Below are positions 20,359-33,010 of a DNA stretch of 64,000 nt, in pieces. The position numbers and the translations under genes are program-made. Positions within the stretch are counted from its first letter, which is position 1. Every line of letters begins with the position of its first letter. This DNA is from Malania oleifera (taxonomy: Eukaryota > Streptophyta > Magnoliopsida > Santalales > Ximeniaceae), in assembly GCF_029873635.1 (NCBI RefSeq), contig NC_080419.1, positions 68,987,823 through 69,051,822 of the forward strand. Direction: 5' to 3'. Below the pieces are notes generated by a model. That model did not search any database. It was not told the origin of the DNA and saw nothing but the letters and a program-made list of their open reading frames with translations.

Positions 20359-23300
20359 ATGGCTGAAGAGGTTCAGTACGCGTCAAGCACAGACACCACC
20401 ACCGCAACCAACAAGCGCAAGTATGAGGACCAAGCGACGCCGCCTCCGCCGCCCTCATCCGGTCCGCGCAGGCCCACTGGCTTCTCTGCTCCGATCACGT
20501 CGGCGTCGCCGGAATCCGGCCAGACTCCGCTGACCTACAACAGCGTGCCGCCGCCGATGGACGAGATCCAGCTCGCCAAGCAGCGGGCACAGGAAATTGC
20601 CGCTCGCCTCTTCAACAACGCCGATCCGAAGCGTCCTCGCGTTGAGAATGGTGCTTCTTTTGATTCGAACGGTAAGGGATATTGCCACCTACACCTGTTT
20701 AATATCCTCACCTCTCTCTCTCTCTCTCCAAGTGTTTTATGTTTGTTTGATTTGTTTTGGGCTATTTATATGCTGTACAACACACATATACGCACACTTT
20801 CCCTCTCTTTTCCTTTGAGTCGGCTGATGGTTGTTTTGTGCGTTCTGAGGCTTTGGATCTCTGCTTTGTCTTCAGTGCACGCGCGTACTAATTTTCTTTG
20901 CCATGCTCTCTATACAGGGATTGGTTGTTTGTTTCATAGTTTAGGTGTGTATTGTCTCTGTTTGGTTGGATTATTTTTTTCCTCTTTATGGTCCATGATA
21001 TTTCGGTCTTCTGCTGTTCATATTCCATTACGTTGGTCAATGGAAAAAGCATCCCTCTAATGGTTTCTTGGATAAATTGGTTTCTGTTGAGCACTTTTAT
21101 TATTGGGTCTGTTGATTATGCTTAAGTTGATTCTTTAGGCAGTATATATGATTAGTAGTATGTCCTCAGTTATGTTTTTCTTTCACCTGTTAGTTTTCTT
21201 GGGTTTTTTTTTTTCAATATTTTGTTAAATTTTCCTCTTTCTTTATACCAGCTTTATTTTGAGATTAATGTGGATATGTATAATTATTTGGAAGCAAAAT
21301 CTAATTTCAACTGCTTATTTGGATTGAATGCAGATCAGAAGCCTCTGTTTTCTAATACCCAACTTGGCTCAACACCTGCAGCCATACCAGTTTCTTATGG
21401 TTTCCAGGGTACAAGCAAAAAAATTGATATTCCAAATGGGAGGGTTGGTGTTATAATTGGTAAAGGTGGAGAGACTATCAAATATCTCCAGCTGCAATCT
21501 GGAGCGAAGATTCAGGTCACTAGGGATATGGATGCGGACCCAAATTCCCCAACCAGGTTGGTGGAGCTGATGGGTACTCCAGATCAAATTTCTAAGGCAG
21601 AACAGCTAATAAATGATGTTCTTGCTGAGGTAGTGTGATGCCTTTGAGATACAAATGCTGTAATAAATTATTTTTTGGTGCTTTTCAGCCTAGTCATGTT
21701 AATTAAGCTGTATATAAAAAAAAAACAATCTTTAATTTGCATCAAAGATAAGTAATTTTAATTGGTTATGATTGTTTTTCCTTTGTTCTGCTGAATGATT
21801 GACCAGGCTGAAGCTGGAGGTTCTGGCATTGTGTCTAGAAGGTTGACGGGACAAGCTGGTTCTGATCAGTTTGTGATGAAAGTCCCTAACAACAAGGTTT
21901 ACTATAGTTTTTGTTTTTGGTTTTTGTGCAGAGTTCATCCATCATTGCCAGGGATAGTCCCTGATTTTGTGACTTTTGCTTGCTTTCCAGGTTGGTCTGA
22001 TAATTGGTAAAGGAGGTGAAACGATAAAAAATATGCAAGCTAGGTCTGGAGCTCGAATTCAGGTGTCATTCAATCTTCCACTCTTTTGTTAGTGACAGGC
22101 ATTTGGTTTTAGTTGCTTGACATGGGTATGTTTTTGTGTGTTTCTAGTTGATAGGTCTGGAACAAAGTGTTGTCTTAGTTTGTGATTGTTATTGTATTAG
22201 ATAGACAATTCATGAGCATATTTCCTCTATTGTCATGTCCAGGTGATACCATTGCACTTGCCTCCTGGTGATACGTCGGCAGAAAGAACATTACAGATAG
22301 ATGGCACCAGTGATCAAATTGAGTCTGCAAAACAGTTGGTTGATGAAGTCATCAGTGAGGTATTTTGATTGTTGTTATTTTGCTGATCTGAACCTCTTTG
22401 CTTCATTTAATAAGATATTATTTATCAATTTTATTTGAGTTAATATCCGGAAATGTGAATATTGGTCGCTCTGGATCAAGTAATCTTGAGCTACCTTTGC
22501 CATTGGAGATTTCTTGTTTCTTTATCTTGTGTTGTTAGCAGTCTGTTACTACTTGTGATTATGCTAGTACATTGCAATTAAAGTAGGTGCAATTTTCTTA
22601 AGGAACTTTGTCTTTAGATTCCCTTTAAGGATGGCGGTAGTTCTTTTTCTATTTTTTTTTTGTTTTTTTAATTTTCTTCTACTGCTTTTTATGCCTTGTG
22701 AGTTGTATTATGTTTTAATATCCTCATTGTGCCAGTATATTATGTTGTAATATCCTGTGTGCCTTCAATGAACAAGTACTATTATGTTCTTCAGTTGCAG
22801 GTCCTTGGTGACAAATGCTCTTACAGTGGCCTCTACATTTTTCACCCTGATTGTGTCTATTGTTGGATTGTAAAATTATTTTGTTTGCATCCTTTTATCA
22901 TAAGTCAGTGTTATATATAAGCATTTATCCACCTTTAGTTCCATTTGTGGGAGTTGAGATTAAGTGGTGGTGTTGCCTTTTGTGCTTTTTAATTTTTTTT
23001 ATAATTATTTTGAGCTTCATGTTCTAATCAACTTCTGCTGTGTAATTTTCCTGCGTTATGTTATTTCAGTGGGCTGATTTTGATTTATTTTTTTTCAAAT
23101 GTTTCTAAAATATCGTGATAATATGGGAAGGTAGGTTTGACTTATTAAAGCAACTCAACATTTTTGAAAGTAAGTTTTCCTAACTTATTTTTTTATTTCT
23201 ATCTTTTCATGTAAGATCTATATTAAAGTTTACTTTTTCTTCATTAAATTATTATGTGTGCTATTCCCGTTGGTTTTTGATCCATTAGTGGAGTTATGCC

Positions 23301-26300
23301 TAGGGCTGAGCATTCGGTCGGTTCGGTGAATTCGGTTAGGTGAATTCGGTTAATTAACCGAATTAACAAAACAAAAAAATTTCTGTTAATTAACCAAATT
23401 AACCAAAAAATTTCGGTTAATTGACCGAATTAACTGAAAAATTTTGGTTATAAAATCTCATTAACTGAACTAACCGAAATTTTATATTTAACTGAACTCA
23501 AAACCAACCAAACCGAATTTTGGTTAAATCGATTAACCAATTTTAACCGATTTAATATTTTAATATATATATATATATATATAAAATATAGATTTTTAAT
23601 ATGTATTGAATATAAATAATATATATATATATTAAAATATAGATTTTTAATATGTATTGAATATAAATAATATATATACAATTTTAATGTATATATATAT
23701 AAAATAAATAAAATTTTAATATATATAAGATATAGAATATTTAAATATATAATATATAATATATAATTATTTATTATTAATTTTTACTATTTGGTTAATT
23801 TGGTTAACTGAATTAACCAAACCCAAAAACTGAAAATTGAAAAACGAAATTCAACTTAATGAAAACCGAATCGAACCAAATAAATTTTTAACTGAATCGA
23901 ATCGACCGAATTTATTAGGTTAATTTGGTTTTAACCGAATTATGCTCAACCCTAGTTATGCCTGTTTTATCTTCATTTTTGATCGAAAAAGAAGAGAATT
24001 AAAGAGCCTGTTTTATCTTGATCTGTAATGCATACATTTTCATTACTCTCTTATTTATTTTGTTTTTCCTGGTTCTTGGTATTTTTGGATACTTCTGCTT
24101 GAGGGTTTATGTGGATTTCACCATCATTGTCATCTGTATTTTCCTATTTTCTACCATTGAAAGAGGCTGCATTCACAGAGTTTCTTTCTTCAATCTTCAC
24201 TATCAATTGGTTTGCACTGCACTCTGATATTGTAGGTTTCTTTTGATCTAGTTATAGTAATGAAATCACTGTTTTATCTGCAATACTCCTCTGCTCCACT
24301 ATTTTCTTGTGTTATGAAAGAAGCAAGTAAAATCTCCCTTCTAATTTTACTGTGCAGAGTTCTGTTATCTCTGGTTTTTTCTTATATTCTTCCTGGTTAG
24401 TTTTAATGCTCTGCTGACAAGGAGTTGTGCTTTTTGTCTTTCCATTTCTCAAGTGCGTGGTCTGATATTTTTGCAGTAGATTGGTTTTGCACATGTCATC
24501 ATCTATTGTTCTTCGTACACTTATTCGACATGTAAAAGGTTATGCACATGTTATCAGCTATTGTTCCTCGTACACTTATTCAACATGTTAATTCTTGAAG
24601 ATTGTGGTCATCTTTTTCTTGATAATCCTGTTGACGTGCACGTTTGCCTGGTTTAGTACCAAATAGAACCTGGATGTCAAGAACTTGCACTGTTACATAT
24701 TTGTCAGATCTATTACATATAAAGCTGTAACTTTATGTAGGTCATGAAGGTGCAAGATCATTTGAATCATCAACTGAGTTTATATAATGGTTGAGGTGGA
24801 TGGGTGAATATATAGGCTGGGGTTGGTTAGCAGTCAAATTCTGCAGTTTGAATTCTGAAGCATAATGAAGGGTGATAATTATCTCTTTTGACTGCCTAGG
24901 ATCTTGCTATTTATTGGATTGTATGGTTTTGTGAGGCAGGTTTTGCACATTTTTTAGGCAATGTTAAAGCATCCTTATTTGCAATTATTCTTGGTAAATG
25001 CCCAAGTGAATAATCTTCTGGGACTGTTGGAATTTTCTGGCCTCAAATGTGCTTATAAATTGTCTATAATATGACTGATTCTGTTATTGGGAAATATTGT
25101 AGGGTTAGTGTTTGGATTTTTGTTGACACCAACATGGGATCCAATATATAGGTTGGGGTTGGTTAGCAATCAAATTCTGCAGTTTGAATTCTGAAGCATA
25201 ATGAAGGGTGATAATTATCTCTTTTGACTGCCTAGGATCTTGCTATTTATTGGATTGTATGGTTTTGTGAGGCAAGTTTTGCACATTTTTTAGGCAATGT
25301 TAAAGCATCCTTATTTGCAATTATTCTTGGTAAATGTCCAAGTGAATAATCTTCTGGGACTTTTGGAATTTTCTGGCCTCAAATGTGCTTATAAATTGTC
25401 TATAATATGACTGATTCTGTTATTGGGAAATATTGTAGGGTTAGTGTTTGGATTTTTGTTGACACCAACATGGGATCCTTGTGTTGGTGTTTCTTCAGCA
25501 TGGCCCTGGTATGGTTCTAAATCCCATTTTCTGATAGTAAACTGATATTATGGAGAGAAGTTGCAAGGCTTTTTGTTGGAGTTATAAGGATATTAGGGTT
25601 GCTATTCAAGAATGGACCATGGGCATTGAGGTTAATTGCCATATAGTTGTCTGTTATTGGAATATAATTCCTAATTTGTTCTTGCTTTGTATATAATGAA
25701 AAGTGATTGCCATCCGAAAATTTAAGTTTCGTTTCCTTACATATTCCTATGAGAATTATTCCTGTGGTTTGGTTTTGTGTTGACTTTGGAGGGGGAATTA
25801 GTATTCTTGTCACGTTTTTTAATTGGTTGGGTTACTTCGTAAAGTGTTTCTTGATCCCTCCCCCCCCCCCCCCCCCCCCGCGGGGGTGGCCTTTATTCTT
25901 CTAGATGCTGTTCTCCATCATGTGAATAAACTGAGGGTGTTGAGCTTGTTAAATTATCACATTTAAATAATGTATTCTTGGGAGTTTGCACTCCAGAAAA
26001 TTTTAATTGGAATTGATAATGGAAGTACACGATCCTCTTAGTCTTACTTTTTTCCGTGTCACTATGCTACCCTTATTTCATTGAATGTCATTGTATCCCA
26101 GCAGAGTTAGTGTCAGAGCTACAAAGGTATTGAAACTTCATTGCCACATTTGGTATCTCACTTGAATTCTTTTGCTTCACTTGTTATGTTATTTGTTTAC
26201 CCTACATATATTTTTGTTGCTACTTAGGTAGTTCTGGATCAGTATCATGGTTATATCCAATGTTTTAATTATTTGGTGATGTCAGAAGGTTGTAGTGGAA

Positions 26301-28274
26301 GTAATTGCTTCACACTTCCCTAGGTTTTCTTGTAAGCCTCTTTATTTGCAATCTTTCATTGTGTCTGTCTCTGTTTATACAGAAGCTGTGTGGGATTATG
26401 AGGTCATTTGTGAAAATATTCAATATGGGATCTTAGGAAAGTTGAGATAGATTATAAGTTTCATCAATTAATTTCTCAATTAATTTCTTGGAAATCAATA
26501 CTTGAAGTAAATTTTCTTATATTTATATATGCACACAACAGTTGTTCCTTGGATACAAGTTGGATATTGGTGAAGGCATCGAGGAAATATTGTCAATTTG
26601 AACATATATACTGCTCTCTATATGGTTATAACCTTGTGTGGCAGTGCTAGTATGTTGGATTCCTCCTGCCCTTACACTATGCATCGATTGGATATTTGGA
26701 AATATAAAATATCATATTACCCTTGATTATTTAATTTTTGCCACTGTCATTGTGGCTTGTATACCCTCTCTTTGCTATATGTAAAATCTTGTATAGATTT
26801 TGCCATTTCTTTTGTACCCATTCACCTCGAATAGGGAGAGGATGGGCTTCTGCTGGAGTAACTCAATAATTCCACCAGCCATTACGGTATGTAGGCGCCT
26901 AATCCCCTTTTAATACGAGTATGCAATGTGCTGATCCTTGTATTGACATGATGGATTTCTACAGTTATATGTGCTTTATGCTCTATGTTAGATGTATTGT
27001 TCCAATTGTTTGTACACATCCCGCCTTTATATTTGTGGTCATGAAAAAGGTTACCTTGGTTCATATGAGGAAACAATTTTGTGCAGAATCGAGTTAGGAA
27101 TCCAGCAATGGCTGGAGGATATACTCCACAAGGTTACCAAGCGCGACCTCCAACAAGCTGGGGCCCACCTGCTCCTGCTCCAATGCAGCAACCTGGTTAT
27201 GGCTATATGCAACCAGGAGCATATCCTGGTCAGGCACCTCAGTATAACATGTCTCAGCCACCTTATGCTGGCTATCCTCAACCTGCATCTGGTGGATACT
27301 CCTCAAGTTGGGACCAGACAACTGTCCCACCAAGTCAGCAAACTACTGCAGGAAGTGGTTATGATTATTACAGCCAACAGCCTTCCTCACAGCAACAGCA
27401 AGGCCAGGGTGGCCAGGCTCCGTCAGATAACTCCGGCTACAATTACAGCCAGACGCCAGCTTCTGGTTACCCACAAGGGCAAGGTTATCCACAAGATGGC
27501 TATGGTGGTGGGTATCAAGCACCTGCTCAGCCTGGTTATGGTCAGCCAAATCCTGTTCCAGGATATGATCAGCAGCAGCAAGGTTATAATTCTACCACTG
27601 CTTATGGTATGACCAACCCAAGTCAGGAGGCGCAGAACGCCGCCTATGGAGCTCAAGGTGAGAATGCTCAAGCACCTCCACCTACTCAGCCTCCTGCGTT
27701 GGGCCAGCAAGGATACAATGCCACTCAGCCTAGTCCAAATCCTGCGACGTATCCCTCTCAGGGAGCTACTCCTCAACAAGGATATGGGATGCCTCCTACT
27801 TCTCAAGCAGGTTATGGAAGCCAGCCTATGGCACAGTCTGCTTATGGACCTGGCTATGGTCTACCCCAGGCTCAGAAGCCTCCAACAACTCAGCCAGTCT
27901 ATGGTCAAGCCCAACAGTCGCCTAGCGCGCAAGGAGGTGGATATGTCCAGCCGGCCCCTGCACAACCTGGGTATCCTCATTCACAGCCGCCACCTACCCA
28001 GCCTGGCTATTCTCAGCCAGATTCTTCTGCCCAGCGGGCTCCACCATCCAACTTTGGTACTGCAGCAACTCAGCCTGGGTACGGTCCGCCACCTTATGGG
28101 GCACCACCAGCATCTCAGCCGCCTTATGGTCAGCAGCTTCCATACAACAGTTCTTATGGTGGGGGTGGGGCTGGTTATACACAGCCTCCTGGGTATTCTG
28201 GTGATGGCAATGCAGGCCCTGCTTCTCAGGCTGCTCAACAGAGTGGAGTTGCAAAAGCCTCACCCCAGAGTTGA
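20359..28274 (+). CDS. Tandem KH-domain RNA-binding protein (FUBP/KHSRP-like), six exons
   Basis: Coding exons: 20359-20671, 21334-21629, 21807-21896, 21991-22062, 22243-22359 and 27087-28274. All introns are GT-AG and the frame runs through to 691 aa. ATG 20359 (MAEEVQYASS) follows a pyrimidine-rich leader. Residues 1-104 are Pro/Ser-rich, with a basic NKRKYED and DPKRPR that may be nuclear signals. KH1 spans about 133-203 (VGVIIGKGGETIK, GxxG loop 147-150). KH2 spans about 222-296 (VGLIIGKGGETIK, loop 239-242). Residues 297-691 are Gln/Gly/Pro/Tyr-rich with QPGYG and PPYGQ repeats, a likely disordered assembly region, encoded by one exon. KH pairs bind single-stranded RNA or DNA; relatives act in transcription, splicing and mRNA stability. 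The plant family (the Arabidopsis At1g33680/At4g10070/At2g25970 group, from memory) is poorly characterised. The gene looks intact. Confidence 0.92.
23301..23954. mobile_element. hAT-type MITE in KH gene intron 5
   Basis: 654 bp flanked by a perfect 8-bp duplication GTTATGCC (23293-23300 and 23955-23962), diagnostic for hAT elements. The terminal inverted repeats are TAGGGCTGAGCA and its near complement TGCTCAACCCTA, one mismatch. The interior is extremely AT-rich, has no transposase, and is packed with TTAACCGAATT-type words on both strands that would fold back on each other, plus (TA)n tracts. Confidence 0.9.
24487..24590 (+). repeat. 52-bp imperfect tandem repeat, two copies
   Basis: GCACATGTCATCATCTATTG and the following TACACTTATTCGACATG recur immediately downstream as GCACATGTTATCAGCTATTG with TACACTTATTCAACATG. 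A few point differences separate the two copies. Confidence 0.75.
24807..25478 (+). repeat. 336-bp tandem duplication in KH gene intron 5
   Basis: Copy 1 is 24807-25142 and copy 2 is 25143-25478, head to tail with no spacer, both from AATATATAGG to CATGGGATCC. They differ at only a handful of bases, so the duplication is recent. No element ends are visible; unequal crossing-over or template slippage is the likely origin. Confidence 0.9.
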
Positions 28275-28870
28275 TCCACATGTTGGATTAAAACTGGTAA
28301 ATTTTAAAATTTCTAGACAGATATCAGTTCCTGTAGAGAATGATGAATTCGGGTATTATGTGTTTGGTTAGGTATAGTAAAGTTGGTTGTCTTCAGATTA
28401 TGACGATGGTGATGCCACTAGTGGATGGCTGGATTTTATGTTCCAATGTTTTTTGAGATTTCAGGTCAAGGGATGTATGTTTAAATATTAGTTTATGGTG
28501 GTGTGTTCAATCTGTATTTGCTTACCTTTTCTTCCTTCTTATCTTCCTACAGTCTAAATCTTCCTCACCTTTATTTGGTCATTTGCCGCGGCAGGATGAC
28601 ATCTTGTGGTGTTTTTTCTTTCACACACTGATGCGCAATCGCTTGGCTGATGACCTTCAGTGTGCAGATATGAACGCAAATAGATGATACAATGGCTCTT
28701 TTCCTCTTAAGAGACCTAATGATCTGCAGAAAATCTGTGTGGTGGTAGAGATTTTGTTTTTGGATGTTTGATATTTTATGGAGGCTTCATATAAACACTA
28801 ATGAAAAGTCGCAAGACTTTTATCATACATTTTTATACAGACAAGGACAGACTATAAATGCCAGAGGGAT
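28275..28870 (+). other. 3' UTR and downstream flank of the KH gene
   Basis: Follows the TGA at 28272-28274. No further coding sequence on the + strand. GT-rich and T-rich stretches are present, but no single poly(A) signal stands out. Confidence 0.5.
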
Positions 28871-28877
28871 CATTCGC

Positions 28878-29141
28878 CTAAAAGTATTTTGAAAAATCAA
28901 GTGGGATTAGGAGCACCCTGAAAGCTTCTGCTCCACTTATTTTCAGCATTGCTCTTTGACACAGCCTGGGTAAACCAGAAAGAAATAACGGTCCTGCAAG
29001 AATCAGGTGGGTTCTAAGTAATTCCTCAATCGACTGCAGTTCAAATTTTAAATCAATCTCTTCCAAAGTCTCCTCATAGTAAGCAGGAAAAGCGGACTCT
29101 TCTGGTGTTTCATCGAGGGAGAGTTCTATGTGGGAACATAT
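28878..29141 (-). pseudogene. Unrecognised exon-like open frame
   Basis: A minus-strand frame open for about 85 codons without an ATG, ending KYF and a stop at 28878-28880. It reads LSLDETPEESAFPAYYEETL and then IEELLRTHLILAGPLFLSGL, GLPRLCQRAMLKISGAEAF. The balanced composition, the amphipathic helices and a possible splice acceptor (ACATAG, minus strand) just before LSLDET suggest a real exon, either the last exon of a gene or a detached fragment. I do not recognise the protein. No convincing upstream exons are seen between 29.2 and 31.0 kb, so a pseudogene fragment is more likely. It is convergent with the KH gene. Confidence 0.35.
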
Positions 29142-31013
29142 TCAGGCCCTGTAACTAGGATTAATATAAAGGTCCAGAGCCCAACCAACCACCCAAAGTG
29201 CCTAAACACAACCAATCAATAAATTTCTACAAATGCTTTTTCAATGCAACAAAGAAGATTTGAACCTCCATCTCTCTAAAGGAGATTGGGGAGGTAAGCC
29301 GCTGGCTCATAGGCCAGGGTGGGATATCTGCTGATATGCTGTTGGCTCAGTTGCTGAGGAAGCTCTCGGGGCAAAATTACCAATTCCTTCCAGATGGGTG
29401 GACTGTGATTGAGATAATGAAAAATCATTTCCAAGTTTTTGGGTGATCATAGTATATTATGCGTATCTGTAGTCCTTGGATTTTTAAAGTGTACAAAGAA
29501 ATGCGTCCAATCATATTTGAATCGGACTGGTTCCAAAAATCTGTAGGTATTTTGAATTGTTTGTTGTTATGGACTGAGGAAGTACTACTGAACCTATTAC
29601 AATATTACACTTTGGAACGTTAGTGTGCAGATATGAATGCAGAATTTCTCCTATTTGAGACCTTATCTGCCGCGGAAAATTGGCATGGCATTAGATATTT
29701 TGTTTACGATTGCGTGGTATTTTATTGAAGCTTCATTCGATAGTAATCATCCTCGAAGAAATTAACAGAAAAATGGTCGATGAGTGGTGGAATTTAATTT
29801 ACCCTATCAAGATGTGATAAGAATTTGTTGAAATATTTGAAATTATTGAAATGAAAATAATTCTATGGATCCGTTTGAATATTTGAGGGTTACGAAATTT
29901 TATTCAAAGTATTTTGTCCTTGAGTCTAAAAATTATGACGTTTAAAGTCCCAAAAAGCTGAAAATATGTACTTTGTGGGATGGATTTTAGTGGGGGAGAA
30001 TCAGAGCCCTTCTAGAGGAGTTTGGATTTTCTTCCCCCTTTTTTTTTTTTTTTTTGTAAAAAAAAATACAAGTTGGGTGTAATATGCTTGATAATTAACT
30101 TTTCCAATACTTTTAAAATCTAATTTTTAATTTTTTTTTATAAAAAATTTAAGGTTATGAATTTGAAGATTTTAGAAGTCACAAACTACTTTCCCATCAA
30201 ATTGTTCTATTGTATTGTTATCTTTAATTTTCTTTTTCAAATTTTATAAAACTATCAACATTAATTACATTTTTTTAAAAAAATAAATAATTATTTTAAA
30301 TACTTTTTTGTGCATTATAACTTCTTTATCAATACTTAGGATCAGTGTTTTTTTTTTTTTTTTTCTTTTTTTCTAAAAAAACATTTTTTTTATAGGGGGA
30401 CCAAATATTTTAAAAAACAATATCAATAACCTCTTTTTCATCAATCTCTTTTTTGAAAAATCTTTTAAAAATTCATAAGTTCTACAACTATTTTTTAAAA
30501 AAAAAAAGGAAATCAATACTTAGGATATGTTTTTTTTTTTTTTTAAACATCTTTTTTACAGGGAGACCGAATATTTTTAAAAAGTCATAGGTGGTAAAAC
30601 CAAGTTTTAATCACTAGTTTTTGCATAACTTAGTTTGTAGGTTTAGGTAATAAGCTCATAGAAATGAAGGAGGCTTCAATGTCTTTATTTAGTCATGTAA
30701 AATATGATTTTAAAGTGACCAAGATAACCTATAATAGCCGGTCATTGACCAAATATTTATTTTCTGGCATTCAAAAATTTATATATAATTGTAGAAAAAG
30801 CATTTTATTATTGATTTTACACCAAACAAAAACAAGATATATATTTAATATAATTCAAAATATTTCTCAATCTACTTAGTTGTAAAAAGAGTGTTTGTTA
30901 CGGCTTAATACTATTTTCTCTTATATTTATAGTTCTTTTTTTTAAAAAAAAAATTTATATGTAATCTTCAATTTGAAAAATACGAAGACATTAACGTCAT
31001 TTCAGTAATCTTA
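29142..31013. other. AT-rich intergenic spacer
   Basis: Very AT-rich, with several poly(T) runs. A segment of about 90 bp containing ATCAATACTTAGGAT, a long T run and a GGGGACCAAATATT-like word at about 30330-30425 recurs in similar form at 30510-30590. No gene or RNA is supported. Confidence 0.5.
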
Positions 31014-31067
31014 ACTACCAATTACAAAAAATGGTGAGAATTTTGAGGTCGTTATAGTAGTAATCAA

Positions 31068-31190
31068 AAAAAATATTAATTAATTAATTAATTAATTAAT
31101 TCATTATATAATAATTATTACTAATTAAATAATATAATATAATATAATAATATATTAATATAATATAATATTTTATTATAATATTATATA
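31068..31190. repeat. (ATTA)n and (TAATA)n low-complexity tract
   Basis: ATTAATTAATTAATTAATTA at 31075-31100 followed by ATAATATAATATAATA-type repeats up to the LTR homology. No coding capacity. Confidence 0.8.
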
Positions 31191-32814
31191 TATTCTTATG
31201 CAGCGGATACATAAGTCATACAACCACTTATACTGTACAATGCCAAAACTCAGAATACTCAAACCATAGTCATATTAAACAACTCCCTCCAGTATCACCT
31301 ACCCAAAAAATACAAAACTCTATCACAACTCACCCTACAATTAGGGTAACCAAGTAACCTCTCTATCCGCGAGCCTGATCTGCTCGCCTAACTAGTTCAC
31401 CTGAAAAATGGTAAAGTAATGGAGTGAGACAACGCTCAGTAAGTGGAAATATGCTGTTACTAGTGTGTGGCGACCGAATTGTAAAACTATAATAATAATA
31501 TTTAAAACAACATGATTTGGCAAATCTGTAAAACACATAAATAGTAGCTTAAACATTTGAATCATCTCAACTTTCTATCATTTATACTGCTATATCATAC
31601 TATATACGACAAAAGTTGTAAAACTGTATACATATACACATACATAATTGTGCTCTTTTGTTGAGATTCTGTATGTCATGATTTGACCCCTCATGACAGG
31701 ATTGTGTGGCTCATAGGCAGGACTTAACCTAGTCAGCCCTCCAGGTAAGTCACTATACTCTACACTATCTCAACCCGACCAAATTGCATTTACTCCTAAG
31801 CTCGGACTGACTGCTACCTCGTCAAACTGGCCCCCTCAACCCAGTGAACTGGGGAGTTGCATGCTCTTCGAGCATAGTTTGACAGTATCCACACACTATT
31901 TGAGATATGTGGTTGCACTCAATTTTGTATATAGCAACGGTACTGCGCTATGTAATTGTATCTATCTATAATCTTTCCACAGGGATCTAATACTATATAC
32001 ATATATACTATACTCTTTTTACTGTTTTCATTATGTTTTCAAATTAACCATAACACAATTAATCTGAATTGTAAATACTGTAATATTTATAACATCTTAA
32101 TACTATAACAGTACAATTTGTCTATACTTTTGATTTGTGTAATCTGTCTGTATACTCTGAGTGTTATGACATTTAGGAAAACATAACATTCTATAAATAC
32201 TATGTATACTGATCTGAATAAACATCTGTGTACATATATGTATATATCTATTTATGAAGCTATTTGAATAAAAACAGTATAAAATTCTACATTAAATAAT
32301 ATCTACTCATGCCACACATAATTTTATAATCTCATATTCTGTAAAAAACTACATAATAATTGGTATATATGCGAATGTAAACTTTCTGTTAACATAATCA
32401 AATTTCCTAACATAGCATATTTCCCTTACCTAATTTTTGAAAAGCCCCAACAATACTCTAGCCCTACACCCGTAGGGTTCTCCACTCAACATCCTGAAAA
32501 TGACATCCTCAAGAACAAAATATCAGTATTTTCCTGCATACAACATTTCCTATAACTGCAGAGAAAACATATTCTGAATAAAACACCTTACCCTAAATTT
32601 GGGATGAATTTCAAACCACCTCCAACGATCTGCTCCGGCAGGCTTGCAAAGAACTTCCCTAGGAGCGTCGTAGTGGCTTCAGATCATCGATTTGGAGAGA
32701 GACGGGGTCATGATCGAAGAGAGAAGGGGAGAGGGGCATAGAGAGAGAAATGGAGGGTTTCCTGCACAAATTTCGTGTGAAAAATCTAGGTTTTCACTAT
32801 TTATAGGCTTGGAT

Positions 32815-33010
32815 TCGTTGATGAGACACGTCATCTTGTCAACAAGTTCTTAAGGAATTTCGTCGACGAACTTCCTGCCTTGTCAACGAATTTTAGACTG
32901 CCCCAAAAACCTCTCTCGGTATTTTCTCGTCAACGAAACCTGACCTCGTTGACGAGCTCCTCTTGTATCCTCGTTGACGAATCCCTTGTGTTCGTCGATG
33001 AGAACCCTTC
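32815..33010 (-). promoter_or_regulatory. CTCGTCGACGAG-type motif array in G2 3' LTR
   Basis: About eight copies: TTCGTTGATGAG, CTTGTCAACAAG, TTCGTCGACGAA, CTTGTCAACGAA, CTCGTCAACGAA, CTCGTTGACGAG, CTCGTTGACGAA and TTCGTCGATGAG. It begins about 10 bp upstream (minus strand) of the TATA box at 32798-32805. Confidence 0.65.

Larger units (their letters stand above)
22360..27086 (+). other. Intron 5 of the KH gene, 4.7 kb, expanded
   Basis: The longest intron, between the end of KH2 and the Gln/Gly-rich tail. Begins GTATTTTG and ends TTTTGTGCAG. It contains the hAT MITE (23301-23954), a 52-bp near-tandem repeat (about 24487-24590), the 336-bp tandem duplication (24807-25478) and a 19-base C run (25860-25878). 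Short open frames within it are not genes. Confidence 0.85.

Noticed and set aside
22729-22920. Small genes within intron 5 of the KH gene (also 24018-24227 and 25517-25813)
   Set aside because: Short, T-rich, hydrophobic frames without codon bias or recognisable domains, in a region shown to be intron by the flanking exons.
27423-28371. Long open frames overlapping the last KH exon in other frames and on the minus strand
   Set aside because: They are side effects of the repetitive CAG/CCT/TAT codon use of the Gln/Pro/Tyr-rich exon; only the + frame continuing KH2 has splice and frame support.
30664-30879. 71-codon frame in the AT-rich spacer
   Set aside because: Composition follows the AT-rich background (Lys/Ile/Asn/Tyr); no motif, no promoter, no neighbour logic.
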